A stretch of DNA of 64,000 nucleotides from Rikenellaceae bacterium (GCA_015059845.1 SUZR01000003.1:1-64000), one strand, 5' to 3'. Positions 19,419 to 30,071 are shown, numbered from the stretch's first letter. Numbers and translations: made by a program. Notes: a model not told the origin generated them from the sequence alone.

Positions 19419-21839
19419 CTATTTCAATGCCAATGCCAAAACCTCCTCAATGCGCTTAACATAGTGGAATGTAAGGCCGGCAACATACTCCGACTTAATC
19501 TCCTCGACATCCTTGCGGTTATCCTCGCAGAGAATAATCTCCACGATACCGGCACGCTTGGCCGCCAGAATCTTCTCCTTAATACCGCCCACGGGCATAA
19601 CACGGCCACGCAACGTCATCTCGCCCGTCATTGCAATACGCTCCTTAACCTCACGACCTGTGAATGTCGAAACAATTGATGTAACGAGCGTGATACCTGC
19701 CGATGGGCCATCCTTCGGAATAGCACCCTCGGGAACGTGGATATTAAGATTTTTCTTCTCGAACATCTCGGCCGCAATGCCAAGCTCCTCGTGGTGTGCC
19801 TGCACCCACTCGTAACCGATGGTTGCCGACTCCTTCATCACATCGCCAAGATTACCCGTAAGATTCAATGCGCCCTTTCCAGGGGTGAGAACAGACTCAA
19901 CGTAAAGGATATCACCGCCAACCGAGGTCCACGCAAGACCAGTAACAACACCAACCATACCAGCAATCTCATACTCGTCGTTGCGGAACTTAGCCTTACC
20001 CAGAATCTTCTCCAGGTCGGCAGCCGACAGCTCGGGAGCAAAGGCCTCCTCGAAGGCTATCTGCTTAGCACGTGCGCGGGCCAACTTTGCAATATGCTTA
20101 TCGAGCGAACGAACACCCGACTCGCGGGTATAATCGGCAATAATCTTCTCGATGATAGCCGATGGGAGAATCAACTCCTGCTCCTTCACGCCGTGCGCCT
20201 CACACTGCTTGCGCACAAGGTGCTGCTCGGCAATCTGGATTTTATCCTCGAGGATATAACCAGGAATGTTAATCATCTCCATACGGTCACGCAACGCGGG
20301 ATTAATAGCGCCGATATCGTTGGCCGTAGCGATGAACAATACCTTCGAGAGGTCATACTCCGTATCCAGATAGTTATCGTGGAAGGTGGTATTCTGCTCG
20401 GGATCCAGCACCTCCAGTAACGCCGATGAGGGGTCACCGTGGTTGCTCACCGTAATCTTATCCACCTCATCGAGGATGATGACAGGATTTGACGAGCCGC
20501 AACGCTTGATGGTCTGAATAATACGACCCGGCATAGCACCGATGTATGTGCGGCGGTGGCCGCGAATCTCGCTCTCATCGTGCAGACCGCCCAACGAGAT
20601 ACGTCCGAACTTACGGCCCAAAGCCGTAGCCACCGAACGACCCAGCGAGGTCTTACCAACACCCGGAGGGCCATACAGGCAGAGGATGGGTGACTTCAAA
20701 TCGCCCTTGAGCTTAATAACGGCCAGATGCTCAAGGATACGGTCCTTAACCTCCTCCAAACCGAAGTGGTCGTCATCGAGCTGCTTACGAGCGCACTCCA
20801 AATCGAGGTTATCCTTGGTAACATCGTTCCACGGAAGCTCGAGCATCAACTGCAGATAGGTCATCTGCACTGAGTACTCCGCAACGGCGGGATTCAGGCG
20901 CTCAACCTTCGCAAGCTCCTTCTCGAAGAGCTCGCCAACCTCCTTCGACCAATTCTTCTTGGCAGCAGCCTCACGCATCTGGTCAATCTCGGCATCGGCC
21001 GTATCGCCCAGCTCGTCCTGAATGGTGCGCATCTGCTGCTGGAGATAGTAGTCACGCTGTTGCTTGTCTATCTCGCGCTTCACCTTCTCCTGAATCTCAT
21101 TCTTCAGCTCGGCCATCTGCTGCTCACGCACCAGAATCTCCAATAACTTACGGGCACGAGCCAGCAGACCAGGAGCCTCCAGCAGAGCCTGACGGTCCTC
21201 GTCCGAGAAATCCATATTTGAGCATACGAAGTTGATAAGGCCACGCGGTGAGTCGATATTCTTCAACGCAAAGACAGCCTCCTTAGGCATTACGGGCGAG
21301 ATATTAATAATATTGAGCGTAACCTCACGCACCGAGTCAACCAATGCCTGAAACTCTACATTACCCTCGTCGGGCTGCGAGTCGCGGATGGTACGCACGG
21401 TAGCCTTCAGGTAGGGCTCCGACTGCAAGTACTCGCCCACCTCAATCTTCTCCAGACCGCTCAGAATAACGGTCAGATTGCCGTTGGGCATCTCCAATAT
21501 CTTGATGATACGGGCAGCCGTACCAACCTTGTACATATCGTTGGGTGAAGGGACCTCAACCTCGGTCTCACGCTGCAGAACAGCACCTAAAAGTCCGTGT
21601 GCGGCGTTGACATCACGCACGAGCTTTATGCTCTTCTCGCGGCCAACGGTAATGGGGGTAATTGCACCCGGGAACAAAACTGAACTACGCAACGACAGAA
21701 TAGGCAACGCCTCGGGGATATTTACCTCCTCCACAATATCGTCGCCACTGGTAATAATGGGCACCACCTGATGTCTGCCGTCGAGCAATTCAGGCATAGC
21801 GTCCAAATCTGTTAAATCAATATTTTTCTTCTTATCCAT
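19419..21839 (-). CDS. lon: ATP-dependent endopeptidase Lon
   Basis: LYGPPGVGKTSLGRSVA, PKDGPSAGITL catalytic Ser. Confidence 0.97.
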   Translation of the reverse strand: MDKKKNIDLTDLDAMPELLDGRHQVVPIITSGDDIVEEVNIPEALPILSLRSSVLFPGAITPITVGREKSIKLVRDVNAAHGLLGAVLQRETEVEVPSPNDMYKVGTAARIIKILEMPNGNLTVILSGLEKIEVGEYLQSEPYLKATVRTIRDSQPDEGNVEFQALVDSVREVTLNIINISPVMPKEAVFALKNIDSPRGLINFVCSNMDFSDEDRQALLEAPGLLARARKLLEILVREQQMAELKNEIQEKVKREIDKQQRDYYLQQQMRTIQDELGDTADAEIDQMREAAAKKNWSKEVGELFEKELAKVERLNPAVAEYSVQMTYLQLMLELPWNDVTKDNLDLECARKQLDDDHFGLEEVKDRILEHLAVIKLKGDLKSPILCLYGPPGVGKTSLGRSVATALGRKFGRISLGGLHDESEIRGHRRTYIGAMPGRIIQTIKRCGSSNPVIILDEVDKITVSNHGDPSSALLEVLDPEQNTTFHDNYLDTEYDLSKVLFIATANDIGAINPALRDRMEMINIPGYILEDKIQIAEQHLVRKQCEAHGVKEQELILPSAIIEKIIADYTRESGVRSLDKHIAKLARARAKQIAFEEAFAPELSAADLEKILGKAKFRNDEYEIAGMVGVVTGLAWTSVGGDILYVESVLTPGKGALNLTGNLGDVMKESATIGYEWVQAHHEELGIAAEMFEKKNLNIHVPEGAIPKDGPSAGITLVTSIVSTFTGREVKERIAMTGEMTLRGRVMPVGGIKEKILAAKRAGIVEIILCEDNRKDVEEIKSEYVAGLTFHYVKRIEEVLALALK

Positions 21840-21918
21840 ATTTACACTATTTCACGATTACAAAAGTAATAATTTTTAGCCATACTTCATACCAAATTTA
21901 ACAGATTGTTAATAACTC

Positions 21919-21935
21919 ACACCCCTAAGGGGTGT
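21919..21935 (+). terminator. Hairpin ACACCCC-taa-GGGGTGT followed by TTTT upstream of the antiporter gene
   Basis: Perfect 7-bp stem, 3-nt loop, T-run; function uncertain. Confidence 0.4.
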
Positions 21936-22147
21936 TTTAGGACTATTTTTCGGTCATTTTCACACTCTTTACGACTCAAATTTCCGACCAAACAATCCCC
22001 GACAACGGCGAATCACAATGAGCAACTGCCGCATAACTTTCTATATTTCGGAACGATTTATGAAAGAAACAATTTTTCGGTCATTTTACTATACGAAAAT
22101 TCAACTTTTTTTATTATTTTCGCAGCGGAAAATAAAATAGGTTTTTT

Positions 22148-23449
22148 ATGCATCAAATTGAACTATGGGCACTTATCCCATTTGCTCTAATGTTGGCCAG
22201 CATTGCGGTTTTGCCGCTCGTGGCCGAACATTGGTGGGAGAATAATCTCCACAAACTTTACGTCGCTTTGGGTCTTGCTTTGCCGGCAAGCATCTATCTG
22301 GTTTTGAACGATATGGGCAGCAACCTTGAGCATCAGATGCTCTTCGACTATCTGCCTTTCATCATTCTGCTTGGCGCATTATTTGTCGTTACGGGCGGAA
22401 TACATATCTGCGGAGATATACAAGCGCGACCTATAAACAACACGCTGATTATGGCTATCGGCTTCCTGTTAGCCTCGTTTATCGGAACAACGGGAGCCGC
22501 TATGTTGATGATTCGTCTGCTTATCGAGGTCAACCAACAACGTAAACACAAAGTACACACCATACTCTTCTTTATCGCCTTGGTTGCAAACTGTGGAGGT
22601 GTATTAACGCCGCTGGGCGACCCCCCATTGTTCCTGCTCTATCTGCGTGGTGCGGAGTTTTCGTGGTTTATGCACCTGATGCCCGAGTGGTTGTTCGTGG
22701 GTGTGATACTGCTTGTGCTTTATCTCTTAATCGACCAGTTCTACTACTACCGCAAGGAGGAAACGGTAGATATTATGGCCGATGTACACTACAAGCGCCC
22801 CATCAAAATTTCGGGTTTGATTAACGTTATCTACCTTATTGGAATCATCCTTGCGGTGTCATTCCTCAACCCATCGTATATCCCCGAAATGGGCGACCAT
22901 CACGCGCCGATTTATGTACGTTTTTTACGTGAAATAGTACTTGCGGTAATCGCTGCATTATCTTGGATTACAACTAAAAAGAAGATACGTCAGCACAACA
23001 AGTTCTCGTGGGACCCTATTATCGAGGTGGCATACCTTTTCATCGGTATTTTTGCTACGATGACACCCGCTTTGATATACCTCAATGCCCACGCTGCAGA
23101 GCTTGGCTTGGATAAACCTTGGCAGTTCTTCTACTGCTCAGGAGCGCTCTCTGCCTTCCTTGACAACTCGCCTACGGCCGTTGCTTTCCACACCGTAGCG
23201 CAGGGTCTGCCCACAGCTGCGGGTACGGTTTTGGAGGCAGGTATTGATGTAATGTTATTGCGAGCCATAGCTTTGGGTTCGGTATTCTTCGGTGCGATGA
23301 CATATATCGGAAATGGACCCAATTTTATGGTTAAGGCTATTGCCGAGCAGAGCGGAATAAATATGCCGAGTTTCTTCGGTTATATGATTCGATTCTCGCT
23401 GGTTATCCTGCTGCCGATATACATTTTAACACAACTTATTTTCTTGTAA
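22148..23449 (+). CDS. Sodium:proton antiporter (NhaD/citrate transporter superfamily)
   Basis: 433 aa polytopic; GGVLTPLGDPPLFLLYL and SAFLDNSPTAVAFH motifs. Confidence 0.85.
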   Translation: MHQIELWALIPFALMLASIAVLPLVAEHWWENNLHKLYVALGLALPASIYLVLNDMGSNLEHQMLFDYLPFIILLGALFVVTGGIHICGDIQARPINNTLIMAIGFLLASFIGTTGAAMLMIRLLIEVNQQRKHKVHTILFFIALVANCGGVLTPLGDPPLFLLYLRGAEFSWFMHLMPEWLFVGVILLVLYLLIDQFYYYRKEETVDIMADVHYKRPIKISGLINVIYLIGIILAVSFLNPSYIPEMGDHHAPIYVRFLREIVLAVIAALSWITTKKKIRQHNKFSWDPIIEVAYLFIGIFATMTPALIYLNAHAAELGLDKPWQFFYCSGALSAFLDNSPTAVAFHTVAQGLPTAAGTVLEAGIDVMLLRAIALGSVFFGAMTYIGNGPNFMVKAIAEQSGINMPSFFGYMIRFSLVILLPIYILTQLIFL

Positions 23450-23466
23450 TAAATACAACCATAAAT

Positions 23467-23492
23467 AAATCCCGGCTGCGAGGTCGGGATTT
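23467..23492 (+). terminator. Rho-independent terminator after the antiporter gene
   Basis: aaatcccg…cgggattttttatttt. Confidence 0.8.
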
Positions 23493-23527
23493 TTTATTTT
23501 TCTATATGTCATTTCGGTTTTTATTCG

Positions 23528-23535
23528 TATATTTG
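23528..23535 (+). promoter_or_regulatory. -7 box TATATTTG upstream of valS
   Basis: TAnnTTTG match ~70 nt before ATG. Confidence 0.5.
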
Positions 23536-23606
23536 CAAGTTGTACGCGCATAACACGCGCGCACGAGAAAAAGCAGAGGAATCAATAACAAAATATACAA
23601 CAGATT

Positions 23607-26231
23607 ATGGTAGCAGACAAGTACACACCACAAGATATCGAATCGAAGTGGTATGAGTATTGGATTGACAACAAACTTTTTCACTCGGAGCCTGATGCTC
23701 GCGAGCCCTACACAATAGTTATCCCACCCCCCAACGTAACGGGTATGTTGCATATGGGTCATATGCTTAACAACACGTTGCAGGACGTTTTGATGCGTCG
23801 CGCACGCCAGATGGGCAAGAACGCCTGCTGGGTACCGGGCACCGACCACGCATCAATCGCTACCGAGGCAAAGGTTGTAGCAAAGCTCGCAGCCGAGGGT
23901 ATCAACAAGGCTGACCTTTCACGCGAGGAGTTTCTGGCTCACGCTTGGGAGTGGAAGGAGAAGCACGGCGGCATTATCCTCAAGCAGCTGCGCAAGCTGG
24001 GTGCTTCGTGCGACTGGGACCGCACCTGCTTTACGATGGATGAGGCTCGCACCGAGAGCGTAATCAAGGTATTCTGCGACCTCTATGAGAAGGGTAAGAT
24101 TTACCGCGGTGTACGTATGGTAAACTGGGACCCCTCGGCAAAGACCGCCCTCTCGGACGAGGAGGTAATCTACAAGGAGTCTCAGGGTAAGCTCTACTAC
24201 CTGCGCTATATGGTCGAGGGCACAGACCGCTATTTGGTTGTGGCTACAACACGCCCCGAGACTATTTTGGGTGATACTGCCGTATGTTTGAATCCCAACG
24301 ACGAGCGCTACAAGGATATCCCCGAGGGTGCGCGTGTAATTGTTCCGCTGGTAGGTCGTTCGGTGCCCATCATCCGCGATGAGTATGTAGATATCGAGTT
24401 CGGTACGGGTGCGCTGAAAGTTACCCCCGCACACGATGTGAACGACTATATGTTGGGCGAGAAGTACAACCTCGAAACTATTGACATCTTCAACGACGAC
24501 GGCACAATCAACGATAAGGTTGGTATGTACGTAGGTATGGACCGCTTCGAGTGCCGCAAGGTTATTGAGGGTGACTTGCAGGCTGCAGGCCTGATGGAGA
24601 AGGTAGAGGCTTACACCAACAACGTAGGTTACTCAGAGCGTACAGGCGTGGCTATTGAGCCCAAGCTCTCAATGCAGTGGTTTATGTCAATGCAGGAGAT
24701 TGCCAAGCCCGCGACAAAGGCCGTTTTGGAGGACTCTATCAAGTTCATCCCCGCCAAGTATAAGAACACATATCGCCACTGGATGGAGAACATCAAGGAT
24801 TGGTGTATCTCACGTCAGTTGTGGTGGGGTCAGCGTATCCCCGCATACTACCTGCCCAAGGGTGGCTACGTGATTGCCCCCACAGCCGAGGAGGCTTTAG
24901 AGAAGGCACGCGAGAAGGCTCAGGACCCCACATTGCAGATGAGCGATTTGCGTCAGGACGAGGATGTATTGGATACCTGGTTCTCATCGTGGTTGTGGCC
25001 CATCTCTGTATTTGACGGTATCCGCAACCCCGACAACGAGCAAATTCGTTACTACTACCCCACTTCGGACCTTATCACCGGCCCGGATATCATCTTCTTC
25101 TGGGTGGCACGTATGATTATGGCCGGCTATGAGTATCGTGGCGAGAAACCCTTCGGAAATGTATATTTCACAGGTATCGTACGCGATAAGCTGGGCCGCA
25201 AAATGTCGAAGCAGTTGGGTAACTCACCCGACCCGCTCGATTTGATTGCCAAGTATGGCGCTGATGGTATGCGTGTAGCGATGATGCTCTCATCATCGGC
25301 AGGTAACGACGTGATGTTCGACGAGGCACTCTGCGAGCAGGGCCGTAACTTCGGTAATAAGATTTGGAACGCCTACCGCCTTATCTCTATGTGGCAGGTT
25401 GACGAGCAGCTGGCACAGAGCGAGAACAACCGTCTGTCGGTTGAGTGGTTCGGCCATACACTCTCGAAGGCTATCGTTGAGATTAACGACCTGTTCGAGT
25501 CATACCGTATCTCGGAGGCGTTTATGCGCATCTACAAGCTCTTCTGGGACGAGTTCAGCGGCTGGTACCTGGAGATGGTGAAACCCGCATATCAGCAGCC
25601 CGCCGACAAGGCAACGATGGAGGCTACACGCCACTACTTCGATATGTTGATGCGTCTTGTTCATCCCTTTATGCCCTTCATTACAGAGGAGATTTGGCAG
25701 GATTTGGCCGAGCGCAAGCAGGGCGAGTCAATTATGTATGCGCCTATGCCCGTAGCTGAGGAGGTTAATGAGGCTCTGCTGGCACGCTTTGCTCTTGCTA
25801 CGGAGGTTATCACAAGCATCCGTAACGTACGCAAGCAGAAGAACATCGCACAGAAGAATGTTCTTACGCTTAACGTTATCGAGGACGAGAACTACCCCAA
25901 GGAGTATGCTCCCGTAATTGCCAAGATGTGTAACCTTGAGGCCATTGAGGCTATCACCGAGAAGGACCCCACAGCCGACGCCTTTATCGTTAAGACCACG
26001 CAGTACTTCGTTCCTATGGGCGACCAGATTGACGTGGAGGCCGAGATGAAGAAGCTCACCGACGAGCTCACATATCTGGAGGGATTCCTGGCAAGCGTAA
26101 TGAAGAAGCTCTCGAACGAGCGTTTCGTACAGTCTGCACCCGAGAAGGTTGTTGCCAACGAGCGTGCTAAGCAGTCGGACGCTGAGGCTAAGATTGCAGC
26201 CATCAAGGAGCGTATGGCTGCGTTGAAATAA
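23607..26231 (+). CDS. valS: Valyl-tRNA synthetase
   Basis: [36 protein letters not shown]-terminal coiled coil. Confidence 0.97.
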   Translation: MVADKYTPQDIESKWYEYWIDNKLFHSEPDAREPYTIVIPPPNVTGMLHMGHMLNNTLQDVLMRRARQMGKNACWVPGTDHASIATEAKVVAKLAAEGINKADLSREEFLAHAWEWKEKHGGIILKQLRKLGASCDWDRTCFTMDEARTESVIKVFCDLYEKGKIYRGVRMVNWDPSAKTALSDEEVIYKESQGKLYYLRYMVEGTDRYLVVATTRPETILGDTAVCLNPNDERYKDIPEGARVIVPLVGRSVPIIRDEYVDIEFGTGALKVTPAHDVNDYMLGEKYNLETIDIFNDDGTINDKVGMYVGMDRFECRKVIEGDLQAAGLMEKVEAYTNNVGYSERTGVAIEPKLSMQWFMSMQEIAKPATKAVLEDSIKFIPAKYKNTYRHWMENIKDWCISRQLWWGQRIPAYYLPKGGYVIAPTAEEALEKAREKAQDPTLQMSDLRQDEDVLDTWFSSWLWPISVFDGIRNPDNEQIRYYYPTSDLITGPDIIFFWVARMIMAGYEYRGEKPFGNVYFTGIVRDKLGRKMSKQLGNSPDPLDLIAKYGADGMRVAMMLSSSAGNDVMFDEALCEQGRNFGNKIWNAYRLISMWQVDEQLAQSENNRLSVEWFGHTLSKAIVEINDLFESYRISEAFMRIYKLFWDEFSGWYLEMVKPAYQQPADKATMEATRHYFDMLMRLVHPFMPFITEEIWQDLAERKQGESIMYAPMPVAEEVNEALLARFALATEVITSIRNVRKQKNIAQKNVLTLNVIEDENYPKEYAPVIAKMCNLEAIEAITEKDPTADAFIVKTTQYFVPMGDQIDVEAEMKKLTDELTYLEGFLASVMKKLSNERFVQSAPEKVVANERAKQSDAEAKIAAIKERMAALK

Positions 26232-26245
26232 TTTTTCTTTAATAT

Positions 26246-26290
26246 CATCGTACCCGTGAGCCAGCGAAAGGTGGCGGGTGCGATGTTTTT
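26246..26290 (+). terminator. valS terminator hairpin
   Basis: catcgtacccg…cgggtgcgatg followed by ttttt. Confidence 0.65.
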
Positions 26291-26306
26291 ATTTATATCT
26301 CACAAG

Positions 26307-26418
26307 CTTTGGTTCTCCGACAATGGAGTCGCTTGCGACGACCAAAGCCCCTGCCTGAGGCGGGGGTGCGTGGGTGGGTCAGATTTGTAAATGCGGCCAG
26401 CGGCCGCAAGGTATGCCT
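26307..26418 (+). repeat. Three-hairpin intergenic element, family 2, copy 2
   Basis: CTTTGGTT…CGACCAAAG, CCCCTGCCTGAGGCGGGGG, GCGGCCAGCGGCCGCAAGGTATGCC. Confidence 0.85.
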
Positions 26419-26453
26419 AATGTTGTGAGATTAGCAACTTATAACGATTGACT

Positions 26454-26909
26454 ATGCCAGATGTAACTATATACACCGACGGTGCTGCGCAGGGCAATCC
26501 CGGGCGTGGAGGCTATGGCGTTGTGCTTCTGTCGGGACCTCATCGCAAGGAGCTCTCGGCAGGCTATCGCCTGACGACAAACAACCGTATGGAGTTATTG
26601 GGTGTATGCGTAGCTCTTGAGGCGCTGAAGTTCGAGGGTACAAACGTCACGCTCTACTCCGACTCGAAGTATGTCGTCGATGCGGTGAATCAGCGCTGGG
26701 TGTTTGGCTGGGAGCGCAAAGGCTTTGCGGGGAAGAAAAATCCCGACCTATGGATGCGCTTTTTGCGTGTCTATCGCCGTCACCACGTTCGTTTCATCTG
26801 GGTCAAGGGGCACGCCTCAACGGCTGAGAACAATCGTTGTGACGAGTTAGCCGTGGCAGCTGCCAATAGTGGCGATTTAATGGAAGATACAGGATATAAT
26901 CCCGAATAG
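26454..26909 (+). CDS. rnhA: Ribonuclease HI
   Basis: IYTDGAAQGNPGRGGYGVVL, DSKYVVDAV, VKGHASTAENNRCDELA; ATG at 26454 (track start 26448 is TTG). Confidence 0.94.
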   Translation: MPDVTIYTDGAAQGNPGRGGYGVVLLSGPHRKELSAGYRLTTNNRMELLGVCVALEALKFEGTNVTLYSDSKYVVDAVNQRWVFGWERKGFAGKKNPDLWMRFLRVYRRHHVRFIWVKGHASTAENNRCDELAVAAANSGDLMEDTGYNPE

Positions 26910-26910
26910 T

Positions 26911-27687
26911 ATGAAACTCACCCTCTTAGGCACAGGAACATCACAGGGCGTACCCGTCATCGGATGCCGATGCGAGGTGTGTTGCTCGACGGATAGTCGT
27001 GACAACCGCCTGCGCACCTCGGCGATGATTGAGGTAGAAGGCAAATGTATTGTCATTGACGCGGGGCCCGATTTCCGACAGCAGATGTTACGTGCCGATG
27101 TGAGAAGATTGGATGCAATCCTCCTCACCCACGAGCATAAGGACCATACGGGCGGCTTGGATGATGTGCGGGCATTTAACTTTGTGGACTACCCCACGAT
27201 TCGTCCCGTTGACATCTACGCCACAGCACGCACGATGGCCTGCATACGCAAGGATTACGACTATGCCTTTGCGACAAACAAATATCGTGGTGTGCCCGAG
27301 ATACGTCTGCACGAGATAGATGGTGTGACTCCATTTGATGTTAAGGGAGTGGAGATTATACCCATTGCGGGCAAGCACTCTGCGCGCTTCGAGGTTACGG
27401 GCTATCGCTGTGGTAAGCTGGCCTATATGACCGACTTCAAGACCTTGTGCGAGGGTGAGATTGAGAAGCTGCGCGGCGTGGAGGTGCTGGTGATAAATGC
27501 TCTGCGTTTCAAGCCGCACGACTCGCATTTCAGCGTAGATGAGGCTTGGAATATTATCCGAGAGGTGAAACCCCGCAAGGCGTACCTCACACACCTGTCG
27601 CACGAGATAGGCCTGCACGCCACATCTGCCGAGCGACTACCCGAGGGCGTGGAGTTGGCATACGATGGACTCACGATTGAGATATAA
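26911..27687 (+). CDS. MBL-fold metallo-hydrolase (PhnP-like)
   Basis: LLGTGTSQGVPVIGC, LTHEHKDHTGGLDD. Confidence 0.88.
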   Translation: MKLTLLGTGTSQGVPVIGCRCEVCCSTDSRDNRLRTSAMIEVEGKCIVIDAGPDFRQQMLRADVRRLDAILLTHEHKDHTGGLDDVRAFNFVDYPTIRPVDIYATARTMACIRKDYDYAFATNKYRGVPEIRLHEIDGVTPFDVKGVEIIPIAGKHSARFEVTGYRCGKLAYMTDFKTLCEGEIEKLRGVEVLVINALRFKPHDSHFSVDEAWNIIREVKPRKAYLTHLSHEIGLHATSAERLPEGVELAYDGLTIEI

Positions 27688-27700
27688 ATGGGATAATACA

Positions 27701-27808
27701 ACCTTTGGTTCTGCAACCTCGGAGCGTTAGCGACCAAAGTCCCCTCCGAGGAGGGGATTTAGGGGAGGGTCAGATTTGCAAATGCGGCCAGCGGCCGCAA
27801 GGTATGCG
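27701..27808 (+). repeat. Three-hairpin intergenic element, family 2, copy 3
   Basis: CTTTGGTT…CGACCAAAGTCCCCTCCGAGGAGGGGATTTAGGGGAGGGT…GCGGCCAGCGGCCGCAAGGTATGC. Confidence 0.88.
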
Positions 27809-27854
27809 AGAATAAGACCGAAACAGATTTAAGAGTACAATAAATAATTATTAT

Positions 27855-28673
27855 ATGGCAAACAAATTAAACGGCAAGGTGGTAGTTATCACCGGAGCAT
27901 CGTCAGGTATCGGTGCGGCTATGGCACGCGAATATGCGAAAATGGGAGCAAAGGTTGTTCTCGGCGCACGTCAGGGCGATAAGCTGGAGCAGATGTGCAA
28001 AGAGATTGAGGCCGCAGGAGGCAAGGCCGCTTGGTGTGTAACTGATGTTACAAAGCAAGAGGATTGCGAGCGACTGATAAAGAGAGCCGTGGAGGCCTTC
28101 GGCGGAATAGATGTTATGATTTGCAACGCAGGAATCTCAATGCGCGCGCTGTTCGACGACTTGGACCTCAGCGTAATGCATCGTCTGATGGATGTAAATT
28201 TCTGGGGTACGGTATATTGCACCAAGTATGCTCTGCCCTACCTCCAGCAGTCAAAAGGCTCGCTGGTGGGCATATCATCCGTAGCGGGTATTCACGGCCT
28301 GCCCGGCCGTACGGGTTACTCGGCATCTAAGTTTGCAATGACAGGCTTTCTGGAGACCATCCGCGTGGAGAATCTTAAGAAGGGGCTGCACGTAATGGTT
28401 GCCTGCCCGGGCTTCACCGCCTCAAATGTACGTTTCTCGGCTCTTACGGCTGACGGCTCACAGCAGGGTTCAACACCCCGCGAGGAGGGTAAGATGATGA
28501 CCGCCGAGCAGGTTGCACACATCGTGGCTCGTGGCATTGCACGCCGCAAGCGTCTGTGCCTGATGGAGATTGAGGGACGTGCTACGCACTTCGTGAAGAA
28601 GTTTGCTCCAGACTTGGTGGATAAACTCTTCTACTATGTGATGTCAAAGGAGCCCGATTCACCCTTCAAATAG
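27855..28673 (+). CDS. SDR family oxidoreductase
   Basis: VVITGASSGIGAAMA, SVAGIHGLPGRTGYSASKFA. Confidence 0.93.
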   Translation: MANKLNGKVVVITGASSGIGAAMAREYAKMGAKVVLGARQGDKLEQMCKEIEAAGGKAAWCVTDVTKQEDCERLIKRAVEAFGGIDVMICNAGISMRALFDDLDLSVMHRLMDVNFWGTVYCTKYALPYLQQSKGSLVGISSVAGIHGLPGRTGYSASKFAMTGFLETIRVENLKKGLHVMVACPGFTASNVRFSALTADGSQQGSTPREEGKMMTAEQVAHIVARGIARRKRLCLMEIEGRATHFVKKFAPDLVDKLFYYVMSKEPDSPFK

Positions 28674-28692
28674 TAATCAAACGCCAGCCGAT

Positions 28693-29835
28693 ATGAAAAA
28701 ACGCCTCGAATCGTTAGACGTCCTGCGCGGTGCCGACCTCTTCTTTCTGGTGGCACTTGGCCCTATTATGGGAAAGATTGCCTCGGCAGCCAATGCCGAG
28801 TGGCTTGATAAGGGTATGTGGATTTTCCACCACGTTGCGTGGGAGGGTTTCTCACCGTGGGATATTATTATGCCTCTGTTTATGTTTATGGCAGGAGCAA
28901 CCATCCCCTTTGCTATGGAGCGCTATCGCCGCGAAGGTGACAAGAGAGCCGCATTGTGGCGCATAGCACGCAGAGTTGTAGTATTGTGGATATTCGGTAT
29001 GATGTGCCAGGGAAATCTGTTGGCACTCGACCCTAACCGCATATATCTATTTACCAACACCTTGCAAGCCATTGCCGTAGGTTATGCCGTAGCGGCTGTG
29101 ATGTTTTTATTCACACGCCTGCGCACACAAATCGTTGCGGCCGTACTGCTCTTGCTGGCTTATTGGGCGGCAATGGAGTGGGTAGAGGTTGTGATTGGCA
29201 ATGTGTCGTTTGAAAGATTTGGTGGCGGAGATTACTCTCCCGAGCATAACTTGGCAGAGTGGGTTGACCGTGAAGTTTTGGGCCGCTTCCGCGACCACGC
29301 AACAGTAGAGAATGGCGTTGTTGTTTGGAGCAAGAGCTATCACTACACGTGGATTTTGAGTAGCCTCACATTTGCCGTAACGGGTTTGTGCGGTATGTTT
29401 GCGGGCAAGATTGCCAAGAGCGAGATGACCGAAAAGCGCAAGTTGCAGTGGTTGTTTGGCGCGGGTGCTGCGATGGTGGCAGTATCGCTGATTTGGAGTA
29501 TCTGGATGCCGATTATTAAGATAATATGGACCTCGTCGATGGCTCTGTTTGCAGCTGGAGTGTCGTTCATCCTGCTTGGCATATCATACTACTTCGTAGA
29601 TTACAAGGGTTACAACAAGAATATCACGTGGCTCAAGGTTTATGGTATGAACTCCATCGCGGCATATATGTTGACGCAGATTGTAAACTTCCGAGGCGTC
29701 GCAGACTCTATATTTTACGGTTTGGAGCAGTATATGGGCGACTGGTACAACCTGCTGCTGACGCTTGCGCAGGTCGGCACGATATACCTTATATTATACG
29801 TAATGTACCGAAAAAAGATATTCCTAAAGGTATAA
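28693..29835 (+). CDS. DUF5009 / heparan-alpha-glucosaminide N-acetyltransferase-like membrane protein
   Basis: RLESLDVLRGADLFFLVAL, SPWDIIMPLFMFMAGATIPFAM; polytopic. Confidence 0.8.
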   Translation: MKKRLESLDVLRGADLFFLVALGPIMGKIASAANAEWLDKGMWIFHHVAWEGFSPWDIIMPLFMFMAGATIPFAMERYRREGDKRAALWRIARRVVVLWIFGMMCQGNLLALDPNRIYLFTNTLQAIAVGYAVAAVMFLFTRLRTQIVAAVLLLLAYWAAMEWVEVVIGNVSFERFGGGDYSPEHNLAEWVDREVLGRFRDHATVENGVVVWSKSYHYTWILSSLTFAVTGLCGMFAGKIAKSEMTEKRKLQWLFGAGAAMVAVSLIWSIWMPIIKIIWTSSMALFAAGVSFILLGISYYFVDYKGYNKNITWLKVYGMNSIAAYMLTQIVNFRGVADSIFYGLEQYMGDWYNLLLTLAQVGTIYLILYVMYRKKIFLKV

Positions 29836-29842
29836 ACTAAAA

Positions 29843-29870
29843 AGGGTGTCTAACACAAGTTAGCACCCTC
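29843..29870 (+). terminator. Hairpin AGGGTGTCTAAC-acaa-GTTAGCACCCT downstream of the DUF5009 gene
   Basis: Near-perfect stem 8 nt after stop; shared with 44171-44200. Confidence 0.65.
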
Positions 29871-30071
29871 TAATTTTGAGAAATTGTATAACAAGAGCTA
29901 TTTTAAGAACACTTTTCCTCCTCGCGGCTCGGCAAAGAGTACAAGCACTCTCTGCGCTCGCTCCGCAGCGTCGGTTGAGGCTGGTCGAAGCCCGAAAAAG
30001 CGGAGTTTACTCGACGTAAATGAGCATTTTGAGGGCAAGCCAGATGACAAAAGAGCCTTGTTAGACAGTTT
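29844..30071. repeat. Intergenic TIR element, family 1, copy A (long form)
   Basis: aaattgtataacaag (29881) vs cttgttagacagttt (30057-30071) imperfect inverted repeat; core GTTTACTCGACGTAAATGAGC; homologous to 44172-44330 with ~70 bp extra. Confidence 0.8.
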
